A stretch of 41,311 nucleotides of DNA from Fimenecus sp036652055 (GCA_036652055.1 JAVVWP010000015.1:1-41311); one strand, 5' to 3'. Positions 17,817-26,627 are shown, counted from the stretch's first letter. Made by a program: numbers and translations. Notes: generated by a model from the sequence alone, not told the origin.

Positions 17817-18844
17817 ATCGTAACACCGCCATTGCCTTCGACAATTTCTCCCATAATATAAGCATTTTCGCCATTTGCATTTAGAATATCGACTGCCTTA
17901 TTAGCGTCCTCTTTAGAAACAACAATGCTCATACCAACGCCCATATTATAAGTATTAAACATATCTCTGTCAGGGATATTGCCTGTGCTTTGCAAGAGAT
18001 TGAATATAGGCAGAATTTTAAGAGCCTTTTCATCAATCTTAGCTGAAAATCCCTCTGGGAGGCTTCTCGGAATATTTTCATAAAATCCGCCACCTGTGAT
18101 ATGTGAAACTGCTTTTATTTTAACTTTTTCAGAAAGAGCCAAAACAGGCTTAACATAAATTTTGGTAGGAGTAATCAACGATTCACCGATTGTCATTCCA
18201 AGTTCATCGGAATAAACATTTATATAGTTGCTTTTAACATCAAATATTTTGCGAACGAGTGAAAATCCGTTTGAATGAACACCCGAAGATGGCAACGCAA
18301 TAATGGCATCACCGCTGACAATTTCTTTATTGTTGAATACTTTTTCTTTATCAACAACGCCAACGGTAAAGCCTGCAAGGTCATATTCATCAATTGGATA
18401 AAATCCAGGCATTTCAGCAGTTTCTCCACCGATTAGTGCTGCACCTGAACGAACACAGCCCTCTGCAACGCCTGAAACGATAGATGCGATTTTTTCAGGA
18501 AAGTTTTTTCCGACAGCAATATAGTCAAGAAAAAATAGCGGTTTTGCACCACAGCAAATAACATCATTAACGCACATAGCAACACAGTCTATACCAACTG
18601 TATCGTGCTTGTCCATTAAAAAGGCAATTTTTAATTTAGTACCGACACCATCAGTACCGCTAACTAAAACAGGCTTTGCAATTCCTGTAAGGTCAAGTTC
18701 AAAAAGACCTCCAAATCCACCAATATCAGACATTGCACCTTTAGTCATAGTCCTTGCGATATGCGATTTCATAAGTTCAACAGCCTTATAGCCTGCTGTA
18801 ATGTCAACACCGGCTGCCTTGTAGCTTTCACTGAAACTATTCAT
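17810..18844 (-). CDS. purM: Phosphoribosylformylglycinamidine cyclo-ligase (AIR synthetase)
   Basis: A 344-aa homodimeric enzyme that closes FGAM to AIR with ATP (step five). Typical segments are SYKAAGVDITAGYKAVELMK at the start, VSGTDGVGTKLKIA, DCVAMCVNDVICCGAKPLFF, GGETAEMPGFY and SHITGGGFYENIPR. The length is normal. Its ATG shares one base with the purF stop (TGATG), a tight translational coupling. Confidence 0.97.
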   Translation of the reverse strand: MNSFSESYKAAGVDITAGYKAVELMKSHIARTMTKGAMSDIGGFGGLFELDLTGIAKPVLVSGTDGVGTKLKIAFLMDKHDTVGIDCVAMCVNDVICCGAKPLFFLDYIAVGKNFPEKIASIVSGVAEGCVRSGAALIGGETAEMPGFYPIDEYDLAGFTVGVVDKEKVFNNKEIVSGDAIIALPSSGVHSNGFSLVRKIFDVKSNYINVYSDELGMTIGESLITPTKIYVKPVLALSEKVKIKAVSHITGGGFYENIPRSLPEGFSAKIDEKALKILPIFNLLQSTGNIPDRDMFNTYNMGVGMSIVVSKEDANKAVDILNANGENAYIMGEIVEGNGGVTIC

Positions 18845-20283
18845 CAGTCGTTATCCTCCGATTTTTCTTTTATTTTTTTGTTGTATTTATATTCTGCACT
18901 TGTTTTTGGCGGATCAATAGGATATTTACCGTTAAAGCAAGCGGCACAGAAATCCATATTGCATTTCTCTGCAATGTGATAAACACTTTCCTCGCCTAAA
19001 AATCCGAGAGAGTCTGCCCCCATAATGTCACGGATTTCATCAATAGAATGATTGTTAGCTATAAGATTTTCACGAGAATCTATATCAGTTCCAAAATAGC
19101 AAGGATAGAGAAATGGCGGGGCTGAAATTCTAACATGAACTTCAGACGCTCCAGCTTCACGAAGCTGATTAACTATTCTTGCACAGGTTGTTCCACGAAC
19201 AATAGAGTCATCAATCATAACAACTCTTTTACCTTTTACTGTTTCTGAAACAGTATTAAGCTTTATTCTTACATCGCTCTCTCTTTGAGCCTGAGTTGGC
19301 TGAATGAAAGAACGGCCTATATATTTGTTTTTGATAAATCCAAGACCATAAGGAATTTTACTTTCTTCTGCATATCCCATAGCGGCATCAATTCCGCTGT
19401 CAGGAACACCAATAACAACATCAGCTTCAACAGGATGTTCTTTTGCAAGAAATGCACCTGCTTTTCGCCTTGCTGCGTGAACTGATGCACCTTCAATGAC
19501 CGAATCAGGACGAGCAAAATAAATAAATTCAAAACAGCAAAGGGCTTTTTTACAGTCGCTGCAATGCCCTTCGATTGAACGCATACCGTGTTTATCAACT
19601 ACAACGATTTCGCCTGGTTTTACATCACGAACAAAGGTAGCCCCGAGTGTTTCAAGCGCACAGCTTTCAGAGGCAAAAATAATCTGGTCGCCTTTTTTAC
19701 CAATGCAAAGAGGTCTAAATCCAAGAGGATCACGGGCAGCAACAAGCTTAGATGGTGACATAATAATCATTGAATATGCACCTTTTAAGCGATACATAGC
19801 CGAAAAAACAGCGGCTTCGATTGTGGGTGCTGCAATTCTCTCTTTTGTTATGATATATGAAATAACTTCGGTGTCACTTGTTGAGTGAAAAATCGAACCC
19901 ATCATTTCAAGCTCATCTCTAAGCTCTTTTGCATTTGTAAGAGTTCCGTTTTGAGCGAGTGCCATACACCCTTTTATGTGATTAACAAGCATTGGTTGAG
20001 CATTAAATCTATCATTAGTTTCCATTGTGCCATAGCGTACATGACCAACTGCCATTTGACCTTCGCCGAGTGAAGCAAGATTGTCTTTAGTAAAAACTTC
20101 ATTAACAAGACCTAAATCTTTATAACAATTAATAATGCCGTTATCATTGACAGCAATTCCGCAGCTTTCCTGCCCTCTGTGCTGAAGTGCAAATAGTGCA
20201 TAATAACAACTGCTTGCAAGGTCGGCAGTCTTAGGGCTGTAAATGCCGAATACGCCACATTCTTCGTGAATATTATCAAACAT
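18844..20283 (-). CDS. purF: Amidophosphoribosyltransferase
   Basis: A 479-aa enzyme for the first committed purine step: PRPP + glutamine to phosphoribosylamine. An N-terminal Ntn-type glutaminase is preceded by a short propeptide (MFDNIHEE) so that C9 becomes the nucleophile after cleavage. The PRPP loop is VVMIDDSIVRGTT (about 354-366). C250, C395, C446 and C449 (YPCYFG and DFCAACF) fit the four ligands of the 4Fe-4S cluster found in Bacillus-type PurF, so the enzyme is probably oxygen-sensitive and feedback-inhibited by nucleotides. AGAGGTT precedes the ATG. It is the third gene of the operon. Confidence 0.97.
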   Translation of the reverse strand: MFDNIHEECGVFGIYSPKTADLASSCYYALFALQHRGQESCGIAVNDNGIINCYKDLGLVNEVFTKDNLASLGEGQMAVGHVRYGTMETNDRFNAQPMLVNHIKGCMALAQNGTLTNAKELRDELEMMGSIFHSTSDTEVISYIITKERIAAPTIEAAVFSAMYRLKGAYSMIIMSPSKLVAARDPLGFRPLCIGKKGDQIIFASESCALETLGATFVRDVKPGEIVVVDKHGMRSIEGHCSDCKKALCCFEFIYFARPDSVIEGASVHAARRKAGAFLAKEHPVEADVVIGVPDSGIDAAMGYAEESKIPYGLGFIKNKYIGRSFIQPTQAQRESDVRIKLNTVSETVKGKRVVMIDDSIVRGTTCARIVNQLREAGASEVHVRISAPPFLYPCYFGTDIDSRENLIANNHSIDEIRDIMGADSLGFLGEESVYHIAEKCNMDFCAACFNGKYPIDPPKTSAEYKYNKKIKEKSEDND

Positions 20284-20338
20284 ATTTTAACCTCTATTTA
20301 TAATGGATTTAAAACGAATAACGAATAGTTTGTATGAT

Positions 20339-21049
20339 TTATGCAAGACCTAAACGCTTGAAAACTTCGTCATAAGCCTCTTCAACATTGCCGAGATCTC
20401 TTCTGAAACGGTCTTTATCGAGCTTTTCATTTGTATTGACATCCCAAAGTCTGCAAGTGTCAGGAGAAATTTCGTCAGCCAAAATGATAGTTCCGTCAGG
20501 AAGCTTACCAAACTCAATTTTAAAATCAATAAGCTTCATATCAGCTTTTAAGAAATAAGCCTTTAATACTTCGTTTATTTTTTTTGTATAAGCTTTTATA
20601 GTATCAATTTCTGCTTGTGTTGCATAACCTAAAGCTAAAGCATAATCATCATTGATGAAAGGATCACCGAGTGCATCATCTTTATAGCTAAATTCAAGAA
20701 TTGGGCAAAGCAATTCTCTGCCTTCTTCAACGCCCATTCTTTTTGAAAAGCTTCCTGCTGCAACATTACGAACGATAACTTCAAGCGGAACAATTGAAAC
20801 ATGTTTAACAGCAGTTTCACGGTCGCTAAGTTCTTCAACAAGATGAGTTGGAACGCCTTCTTTTTCAAGCATTTTGAAAACATGGTTTGTCATTCTGTTG
20901 TTTACAACGCCTTTGCCCATTATTGTACCTTTTTTTTCGCCATTAAATGCAGTTGCATCATCTTTATAATCGACGATAACAATACCGTCTATATCTGTTG
21001 CGAATACCTTTTTTGCTTTGCCTTCATAAAGTTGTTCTGTTTTTTTCAT
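20339..21049 (-). CDS. purC: SAICAR synthetase
   Basis: A 236-aa enzyme that joins CAIR and aspartate with ATP (step seven of the pathway). It has QLYEGKAKKVF at the start (nucleotide loop), FNGEKKGTIMGKG, EVIVRNVAAGSFSKRMG, DEISPDTCRLWD and the C-terminal DKDRFRRDLG. Length and layout match the short bacterial type. AAAGGAG lies before the start, and it follows purE by 28 bases. The next enzyme, adenylosuccinate lyase (purB), is not in this operon. Confidence 0.97.
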   Translation of the reverse strand: MKKTEQLYEGKAKKVFATDIDGIVIVDYKDDATAFNGEKKGTIMGKGVVNNRMTNHVFKMLEKEGVPTHLVEELSDRETAVKHVSIVPLEVIVRNVAAGSFSKRMGVEEGRELLCPILEFSYKDDALGDPFINDDYALALGYATQAEIDTIKAYTKKINEVLKAYFLKADMKLIDFKIEFGKLPDGTIILADEISPDTCRLWDVNTNEKLDKDRFRRDLGNVEEAYDEVFKRLGLA

Positions 21050-21077
21050 AATAATTTATCTCCTTTTAATAATGTGA

Positions 21078-21566
21078 TTATTTGTATTGTGCCATTATTT
21101 TAGCATCTTTAGCTCTGACTTCATCAGACATACTCTCACGCATTGCTTTGAGCTTAGCAGAAAGAGCTTCGTCAGAAAGAGCGAGCATTTGAGCCGCCAA
21201 AATAGCAGCATTCTTAGCACCGTCAACTGCGACAGTTGCAACAGGAATACCTGAAGGCATCTGAACAGTAGCTAAAAGTGCATCAAGACCATTGAATGAC
21301 GATTTAACAGGCACTCCGATGATAGGAAGTGTTGTGTTGGCTGCAAGAACTCCGCCCAGATGAGCCGCCATTCCTGCAATTGAAATAATGACACCAAACC
21401 CGTTTTTTTCAGCATCTTTTGAAAACTTTGAAGCTTCGTCGGGTGTGCGGTGAGCCGACATAACTCGCACCTCAAAAGGAATTTCAAGAGATTTAAGCTG
21501 AGTTATTGCCTTTTCGGCAACGCCAATGTCGCTGTCAGAACCCATAATAATTGCTACTTTTTTCAT
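21078..21566 (-). CDS. purE: N5-CAIR mutase / AIR carboxylase catalytic subunit
   Basis: A 162-aa octamer-forming enzyme of the PurE family, giving CAIR. It has AIIMGSDSDIGVAEKA, MSAHRTPDEAS with H39, AGMAAHLGGVLA with H69 and QMPSGIPVATVAV. The usual GGAAHLPG is GMAAHLGG here, a modest change. No purK is found in the window, so whether it uses N5-CAIR or CO2 directly (class II behaviour) cannot be decided. It heads the pur operon; GTGAGGT precedes the ATG. Confidence 0.95.
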   Translation of the reverse strand: MKKVAIIMGSDSDIGVAEKAITQLKSLEIPFEVRVMSAHRTPDEASKFSKDAEKNGFGVIISIAGMAAHLGGVLAANTTLPIIGVPVKSSFNGLDALLATVQMPSGIPVATVAVDGAKNAAILAAQMLALSDEALSAKLKAMRESMSDEVRAKDAKIMAQYK

Positions 21567-21618
21567 TTTTTCTACCTCACAACATAATATAATATTGATT
21601 AATTATAAGTAAACAGAA

Positions 21619-21644
21619 AGCGGCGTAGCTCACACTACGCCGCT
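21619..21644 (-). terminator. Terminator-like hairpin in the pur operon leader
   Basis: A perfect 10-bp GC-rich stem (AGCGGCGTAG with CTACGCCGCT, 6-base loop) lies 53 bases before purE. On the minus strand it is followed by the interrupted T-tract TTCTGTTTACTT. The stop codon of the upstream 46-codon ORF is in its 5' arm, so a ribosome at that stop would block folding. It could be an attenuator or just the end of a small transcript. Confidence 0.6.
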
Positions 21645-21775
21645 AAAAATTTAGCTTTAACTATTTTTTTACGCTTTTCACCACTTGTTACAATCACTGC
21701 TTGGTGAATTTGCCTGCAATTTGGGAGGGAAATTGAAGATAACCCATCTTTGTAAATTCTTTTGTCATAGACCAT
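21635..21775 (-). CDS. Small 46-aa ORF in the pur leader, function unknown
   Basis: A short ORF (starting MVYDKRIYKDG, ending KAKFLAA) behind a strong GGGAGG site at good spacing, so translation is likely. The basic protein matches no family I know and has no membrane segment. Its last codons and TAG form the 5' arm of the hairpin before purE. It may be a leader ORF whose translation controls readthrough into the pur genes, or an independent small protein with its own terminator. The longer in-frame start, 18 codons upstream, has no ribosome site. Confidence 0.45.
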   Translation of the reverse strand: MVYDKRIYKDGLSSISLPNCRQIHQAVIVTSGEKRKKIVKAKFLAA

Positions 21776-21810
21776 TAGATATCCTCCCTTTCTTTTGAAA
21801 TCACAATCTA

Positions 21811-21839
21811 ATTTTACTTTTTTTGACAAATAAAATCAA
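21811..21839 (-). promoter_or_regulatory. Promoter for the 46-aa ORF and pur operon
   Basis: On the minus strand TTGATT (21834-21839) and TAAAAT (21811-21816) have an exact 17-base spacer, 36 bases before the small ORF start. No purine riboswitch or PurR box was recognised between here and purE. Confidence 0.5.
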
Positions 21840-21949
21840 TACATTTAAGTGATAAAATAAAGAATTGGATACATAAACAACTAATACAAAAATTAGGGTA
21901 ACTGTTTGTTTATTTTGCCTATGAAAGTTCTTAGTTTCAAGCTTTGCTG

Positions 21950-24583
21950 TTATTTGCTTTTAAGATTTTCTATGCTTTCTGTGAGCATTTTAATCTTTTC
22001 TGTGTATTGTGCCTGCGATTGCCTTTGACCTTCAACAACTGCAACTGGTGCTTTTTTTACAAAATTTTCATTGCTTAGCTTTGAGCTTACAAAATCTAAA
22101 TCCTTTTGAACTGCTACTTTTTCTTTTTCTAATCTTTCAATTTCTGCTTTAAAATCAATAAGCTCATCCATTGGAATATAAATCCTTGCACTCTCGGTGA
22201 TAATTGAAACAGCCGTATCCATATCATCAAACTTTTCTCTGATTTCAACATCGCTTGCAGAGGCTAAACGCTTAAAGAAAACTCCGCCCTTTGAAAAAAC
22301 ATCAACAAGAGAGGTTTCGATAAACACCTTAGCTTTTTTAGACGGTGCAACATTCATTTCACTTCGGCGATTACGAACAGCCTTAATTGCTGTCATAATT
22401 ATTTCCATCTCTGCTTCTTCTGTTTCAAAGGTGAGTGATTTATCATATTCACACCACGGTGAAGTCATAATCGTTTCGCCCTCGTGCGGGAGAGTTAAAA
22501 AGATTTCTTCAGTTATAAATGGCATAAATGGGTGAAGCAGTTTAAGCGTGTTAGACATTACATAGATAAGAACAGCCTTTACGGTTTCTTTTGCATTTTC
22601 ATCATCACCATTTAGACGGATTTTTGCAAGCTCAATATACCAGTCGCAGAAAATATCCCAAATAAAGTCATAAAGCTTTCCAACTGCAAGACCTAATTCA
22701 AATTTGTCAAGAGAAGTTGTGACATCATTTATAAGCTTTTCTAAAAGGCTTAAAATCCACTTATCTTCAATCGAGAGATTTTGTGGGATATGCGGAGCTT
22801 TTTCGTTTTCGCCTAAATTCATTAATATAAATCGAGCAGCATTCCAAATCTTGTTTGCAAAATTACGACTTGCCTCAACTCTTTCTTCAGAAAAACGCAT
22901 ATCGTTTCCTGGGCTGTTATTGGTAGCAAGAGTAAATCTAAGTGCATCTGCACCATATTTGTCAATAACTTCAAGAGGATCAATGCCATTGCCAAGCGAT
23001 TTTGACATTTTTCTGCCCTGTGAATCACGAACAAGCCCATGAATAAGAACAGTGTCAAAAGGAACCTGCCCTGTTTGCTCAAGCCCTGAAAACATCATTC
23101 TCATAACCCAAAAAGGAATAATGTCATAGCCTGTTACAAGCGTGTTTGTAGGGTAGAAATGCTTTAAATCTTCAGTTTTATCAGGCCAGCCAAGCGTTGA
23201 AAAAGGCCAAAGAGCTGACGAAAACCAAGTGTCAAGCGTATCAGGATCTTGTGTGATTTTTGTACTATTACAGTGGCAACATCTTTGAGGCGCAGTTCTT
23301 GAAACGGTAATTTCTCCGCAGTCACTGCAATACCAAGCTGGAATTCTGTGTCCCCACCAAAGCTGACGAGAAATACACCAATCACGGATATTTTCAAGCC
23401 AATGGAAATAAACTTTTTCAAAGCGTTCTGGTACAAATTTAGTTTTGCCCTCTTTAACAGCTTCAATAGCAGGTGCTGCAAGTGGCTTCATATCAACAAA
23501 CCACTGCTTTGAAACTCGTGGCTCAACCGTTGTCGAGCAACGATAACAAGTTCCGACATTATGGCTGTAATCTTCAATCTTTACAAGTGCATTTTCGTTT
23601 TGAAGGTCAGCTACGATTGCTTTTCTTGCTGTCATTATATCCATATTTGCATATTTAGGATAATCTTCGGTGATTTTTGCATCAGGAGTTAAAACATTAA
23701 TAATCTCAAGATTATGGCGAAGCCCTACTTCAAAATCATTAGGGTCATGAGCAGGAGTGATTTTAACAACACCTGTACCAAAATCCATTTCAACATAATC
23801 ATCGGCAATAACGGGAATTTCACGATGAACAATCGGTAAAATAAGCGTTTTTCCAACCAAATCTTTATATCTTTCATCGTTTGGATTAACAGCAACAGCG
23901 GTATCACCAAGCAATGTTTCAGGGCGAGTAGTTGCAAGCTCTAAATATCCGCTACCATCTTTAAACGGATAGCGAAGATGCCAAAAATGCCCTGCCTTGT
24001 CTTCATATTCAACCTCAGCATCAGAAATAGAGGTAAGACAATGAGGACACCAGTTTATTATTCGCTCACCACGATAGATAAGCCCTTTTTCATAAAGATT
24101 GCAAAATACCTCGTTAACAGCTTTGTTACAGCCTTCATCAAGAGTGAAACGCTCTCTTTCCCAGTCACAAGATGAACCCATCTTTTTAAGCTGCTCAATA
24201 ATTCTGCCACCATATTGAGCTTTCCACTGCCATGCACGCTCTAAAAATCCATCTCTGCCAAGGTCATCTTTAGTCAGACCTTCTTTTTTCATAGCCTCAA
24301 CTATTTTAGCTTCGGTTGCAATTGAAGCGTGGTCAGTTCCAGGAACCCACAAAGTATCAAATCCTGCCATTCTGTGATAGCGGATTAAAATATCTTGCAA
24401 TGTGTTGTCAAGAGCGTGGCCCATATGAAGCTGACCTGTAATGTTTGGGGGCGGAATAACTATTGTATATGTTTTATTCCCCTCGTGGCGTTCTGCATGG
24501 AAATAGTTTTTGTCAATCCAAGACGCATAAATACGGTCTTCAACATTTTTAGGATCATATTGCTTTTCAAGTTCTTTACTCAT
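21950..24583 (-). CDS. valS: Valyl-tRNA synthetase
   Basis: An 877-aa class I aminoacyl-tRNA synthetase that charges tRNA-Val. It has the HIGH motif as HMGH in PPPNITGQLHMGHAL, a CP1 editing domain (around TTRPETLLGDTAVAVNP), the Cys-rich segments WYCSDCGE and CCHCNS that probably bind zinc, KMSKS in GRKMSKSLGNGIDP, and the C-terminal coiled coil (IERLEKEKVAVQKDLDFV) typical of ValRS. AGGAGG precedes the ATG. It is controlled by the T-box directly upstream. folC, which often follows valS in Firmicutes, is not present; the pur operon comes next. Confidence 0.97.
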   Translation of the reverse strand: MSKELEKQYDPKNVEDRIYASWIDKNYFHAERHEGNKTYTIVIPPPNITGQLHMGHALDNTLQDILIRYHRMAGFDTLWVPGTDHASIATEAKIVEAMKKEGLTKDDLGRDGFLERAWQWKAQYGGRIIEQLKKMGSSCDWERERFTLDEGCNKAVNEVFCNLYEKGLIYRGERIINWCPHCLTSISDAEVEYEDKAGHFWHLRYPFKDGSGYLELATTRPETLLGDTAVAVNPNDERYKDLVGKTLILPIVHREIPVIADDYVEMDFGTGVVKITPAHDPNDFEVGLRHNLEIINVLTPDAKITEDYPKYANMDIMTARKAIVADLQNENALVKIEDYSHNVGTCYRCSTTVEPRVSKQWFVDMKPLAAPAIEAVKEGKTKFVPERFEKVYFHWLENIRDWCISRQLWWGHRIPAWYCSDCGEITVSRTAPQRCCHCNSTKITQDPDTLDTWFSSALWPFSTLGWPDKTEDLKHFYPTNTLVTGYDIIPFWVMRMMFSGLEQTGQVPFDTVLIHGLVRDSQGRKMSKSLGNGIDPLEVIDKYGADALRFTLATNNSPGNDMRFSEERVEASRNFANKIWNAARFILMNLGENEKAPHIPQNLSIEDKWILSLLEKLINDVTTSLDKFELGLAVGKLYDFIWDIFCDWYIELAKIRLNGDDENAKETVKAVLIYVMSNTLKLLHPFMPFITEEIFLTLPHEGETIMTSPWCEYDKSLTFETEEAEMEIIMTAIKAVRNRRSEMNVAPSKKAKVFIETSLVDVFSKGGVFFKRLASASDVEIREKFDDMDTAVSIITESARIYIPMDELIDFKAEIERLEKEKVAVQKDLDFVSSKLSNENFVKKAPVAVVEGQRQSQAQYTEKIKMLTESIENLKSK

Positions 24584-24625
24584 TATTTTTTCCTCCTAAT
24601 ATAATTGCCATCTCTGATAGAATAA

Positions 24626-24880
24626 TAAAAAAGCCCTCGCCTCAAAAAAGAGACGAAGACATTAATTCTCCGTGGTACCACTCAAATTGTTTGTAAAAAT
24701 TACAAACCACTCACAGTCCATTTAACGGTGGCAAACCGTTTCTGCTTAATCGAGTTAAAATCTTTAGGCAGACCGCTACAAAGTGACGACAGCATAAAAT
24801 TTGTATCGCTTTTCACCAAACAGCGACTCTCTAAAATCAAATAAAACACCTTAATCTTTGTCAATGCGTTTAAGTTTATG
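24626..24880 (-). ncRNA. T-box riboswitch upstream of valS
   Basis: On the minus strand a leader of about 250 bases ends with the conserved T-box sequence TGAGTGGTACCACGGAGA (24667-24684), whose UGGU can pair with the uncharged ACCA end of tRNA-Val. It is followed by a competing terminator (GTCTTCGTCTC with GAGGCGAGGGC, then seven T's at 24632-24626). A stem III-like helix GTTTGTAA/TTACAAAC lies just before it. Stem I begins about 24830-24840 (TCGCT/AGCGA helix), but I could not fix the valine specifier codon by eye. Uncharged tRNA-Val should favour readthrough into valS. Confidence 0.92.
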
Positions 24881-24886
24881 CTCATT

Positions 24887-24915
24887 ATATTATCATTATA
24901 CCAATAAAAAGTCAA
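24887..24915 (-). promoter_or_regulatory. Promoter of the T-box/valS transcript
   Basis: TTGACT (24910-24915) and TAATAT (24887-24892) on the minus strand with a 17-base spacer, just before the T-box leader. Confidence 0.65.
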
Positions 24916-24920
24916 GATAT

Positions 24921-25157
24921 TTAAGGGTTTAGCATAGTTGAATTCTTTTTGACTGTTGTGCTTTGTGAGAATAACCGCCCTCTTGAATTTATAGAAGTGT
25001 TGTTTTCTGAATTACAGCCAAATATTATCAATAAAATGCAGAATATAAGGGATAAAATTATTGCGAGTTTTTTTGTCGAATATTCTTCGTTTATAATATC
25101 CAAAAGCACATATCCAAAAAAGAGCATTCCGATTATTCCGACAATAACTGCAAACAT
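24921..25157 (-). CDS. Small membrane protein, function unknown
   Basis: A 78-aa ORF with two hydrophobic segments (about residues 2-20 and 30-47, the second ending in IIFGCNS) and a polar Ser/Asn-rich tail of about 30 residues. GGAGG precedes the ATG at normal spacing, so it is probably translated. No family recognised. It is divergent from the DUF421 gene and ends just before the valS promoter. A Cys at the end of the second hydrophobic stretch resembles a lipobox only weakly and lies too far inside to be a normal lipoprotein signal. Confidence 0.5.
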   Translation of the reverse strand: MFAVIVGIIGMLFFGYVLLDIINEEYSTKKLAIILSLIFCILLIIFGCNSENNTSINSRGRLFSQSTTVKKNSTMLNP

Positions 25158-25284
25158 AATTTTTTCGCCTCCGATAGCTTTTTATATATTATATGAAAGT
25201 GTGAAGCGTAATGATAATTTAATATTATTCTATTAATTGGTTATTTTAATAATGTATCCGCAAAAAACATAAAGGGTGGCAGTT

Positions 25285-25992
25285 ATGCAGATTTTAAAAG
25301 TGCTATTTACCTCAGCGTTTTCGATTATTGCAATTTTTCTTTTGACAAGGCTTATGGGAAAAAGGCAGATTTCTCAACTGAATATGTTTGACTATGTCAA
25401 CGGAATAACAATAGGCTCAATTGCGGCTGAAATGGCGACCTCACTTGAAAATGACTTTTGGCTACCGCTGACTGCTATGCTTGTTTACACATCGTTTTCT
25501 TTAGCAATTGCATTTCTTGAGCGAAAATCGTTAAAGCTCAATAAGTTTTTTACGGGAAATCCATATATTCTTTTTGATAAAGGTATACTATATAAACAGA
25601 ATTTAATAAAAGCAAAAATCAGCATAACCGAATTTTTAAGCCAATGCAGAGCTAATGGATTTTTTAATTTAGACGAAATAGAAACAGCGATTTTAGAGCC
25701 AAACGGTTCTATTAGCATATTGCCAAAATCAGATTATCGACCAGCAACACCACTTGATTTAAAGCTTAAACCGAAAAACGCAGAAATTGTTCCTATTGTA
25801 ATTGTTGATGGGAATATTTTAACGACAAATTTAGAGTCATTAGGATTTAATCAAATTTGGCTTATTGAGGAGCTTTTAAGGCAAAAGGTGTCTTCGCCTG
25901 CTGATGTTTTTCTCGCAACTTGCACAAGTGAGGGCAAGCTTTGTGTTTATGTAAAAGTCAAAAACGAGGATAAATACGAACCCTTTATATGA
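25285..25992 (+). CDS. DUF421 (YetF/YrbG-type) membrane protein
   Basis: A 235-aa protein with about three N-terminal membrane helices (LLTRLMGKRQISQLNMFDYVNG between them is the family signature) and a cytoplasmic DUF421 domain including NPYILFDKGILYKQNL, FLSQCRANGFFNLDEIETA and LEPNGSISILPK. Members are common in spore formers, often expressed in sporulation, but their activity is unknown. The ATG at 25285 follows AGGGTGG; the longer frame starting at a GTG inside that site was rejected. It is a single-gene unit. Confidence 0.85.
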   Translation: MQILKVLFTSAFSIIAIFLLTRLMGKRQISQLNMFDYVNGITIGSIAAEMATSLENDFWLPLTAMLVYTSFSLAIAFLERKSLKLNKFFTGNPYILFDKGILYKQNLIKAKISITEFLSQCRANGFFNLDEIETAILEPNGSISILPKSDYRPATPLDLKLKPKNAEIVPIVIVDGNILTTNLESLGFNQIWLIEELLRQKVSSPADVFLATCTSEGKLCVYVKVKNEDKYEPFI

Positions 25993-26060
25993 ATTTAACT
26001 TTTTTAAATGTATATTTATACATTCTTTACGCATAAATATACAAAAATGCTGAAAAGCTG

Positions 26061-26089
26061 TTGACAAAACTGATTAGTTATTGTATAAT
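26061..26089 (+). promoter_or_regulatory. Consensus promoter of the tRNA-Ala gene
   Basis: TTGACA (26061-26066) and TATAAT (26084-26089), both perfect sigma-A hexamers with a 17-base spacer, 15 bases before the tRNA 5' end. This is a very strong promoter, as expected for a stable RNA. Confidence 0.92.
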
Positions 26090-26104
26090 TCCCCTTGTTG
26101 TTAT

Positions 26105-26180
<76 letters not shown>

Positions 26181-26240
26181 AAATAATTTGATTTTGTGTT
26201 TTGCTTATTTTTTTGTTCAATAAAACAAGAAGGTGGGCTA

Positions 26241-26501
26241 TTGCGGTACGCTATTTCCTTTAAAGAAATTGTTGATGAATGCGGAAATCATCAATTGTGT
26301 TATGGCATTGACGCCATAAATTGTTCAAATGAAATCATTTTTAGCATAACAGATATAACATTTGAGAGGGAAAAGCTTCAAAATTTTATCTGTGAGCTTA
26401 ATATTCTAAAGCTTGAACTTATTCATTTAAGAGATGTTGTTGAAGATTTTATTTTCAAAAGCAGTGCGTTAGAATTATTAATACCATTTTCTGAAAACTA
26501 A
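26241..26501 (+). CDS. Small DUF6514-like protein
   Basis: An 86-aa acidic protein (LRYAISFKEIVDECG, YGIDAINC, ITDITFEREKLQNFICELN, DVVEDFIF). The pattern of a Tyr-Gly-Ile strand, a helix with Asn and a closing H-L-x-D-V-V-E-D-F fits the small clostridial family I know as DUF6514, whose function is unknown. The start is probably TTG at 26241 after AGGTGGG, although the spacing is short; a GTG at 26196 would give 101 aa. It begins 60 bases after the tRNA-Ala CCA with no terminator between, so it seems to be expressed from the tRNA promoter. Confidence 0.55.
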   Translation: MRYAISFKEIVDECGNHQLCYGIDAINCSNEIIFSITDITFEREKLQNFICELNILKLELIHLRDVVEDFIFKSSALELLIPFSEN

Positions 26502-26540
26502 AAGACGGCGATAGAAATTTAATTTCTGAACGCAAATTAA

Positions 26541-26580
26541 AAAGAACTTCAAGCTTTAAAATGAAAACTTGAAGTTCTTT
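26541..26580. terminator. Terminator after the DUF6514-like gene
   Basis: A 13-bp perfect stem (AAAGAACTTCAAG at 26541-26553 with CTTGAAGTTCTTT at 26568-26580) followed by T-rich DNA. It lies between convergent genes and may also serve the minus-strand YhhN gene. Confidence 0.85.
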
Positions 26581-26583
26581 AAT

Positions 26584-26627
26584 TATTTATTTTTACGCAT
26601 TATTTATTTTTACGCATTATTTATTTT
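26584..26627. repeat. 17-bp tandem repeat, about 2.6 copies
   Basis: Two perfect copies of TATTTATTTTTACGCAT (26584-26600 and 26601-26617) and a partial third copy that reaches into the last codons of the YhhN gene. The stop codon of that gene is in the partial copy. It looks like slippage duplication at the gene end. Confidence 0.85.

Noticed and set aside
21890..21950. Terminator directly after valS (CTAAT/ATTAG hairpin)
   Set aside because: Only a 5-bp AT-rich stem is seen with no clear T-run, too weak to call.
24700..24915. A 71-codon minus-strand ORF upstream of valS
   Set aside because: It lies inside the T-box leader and has no ribosome-binding site; the RNA structure explains the sequence.
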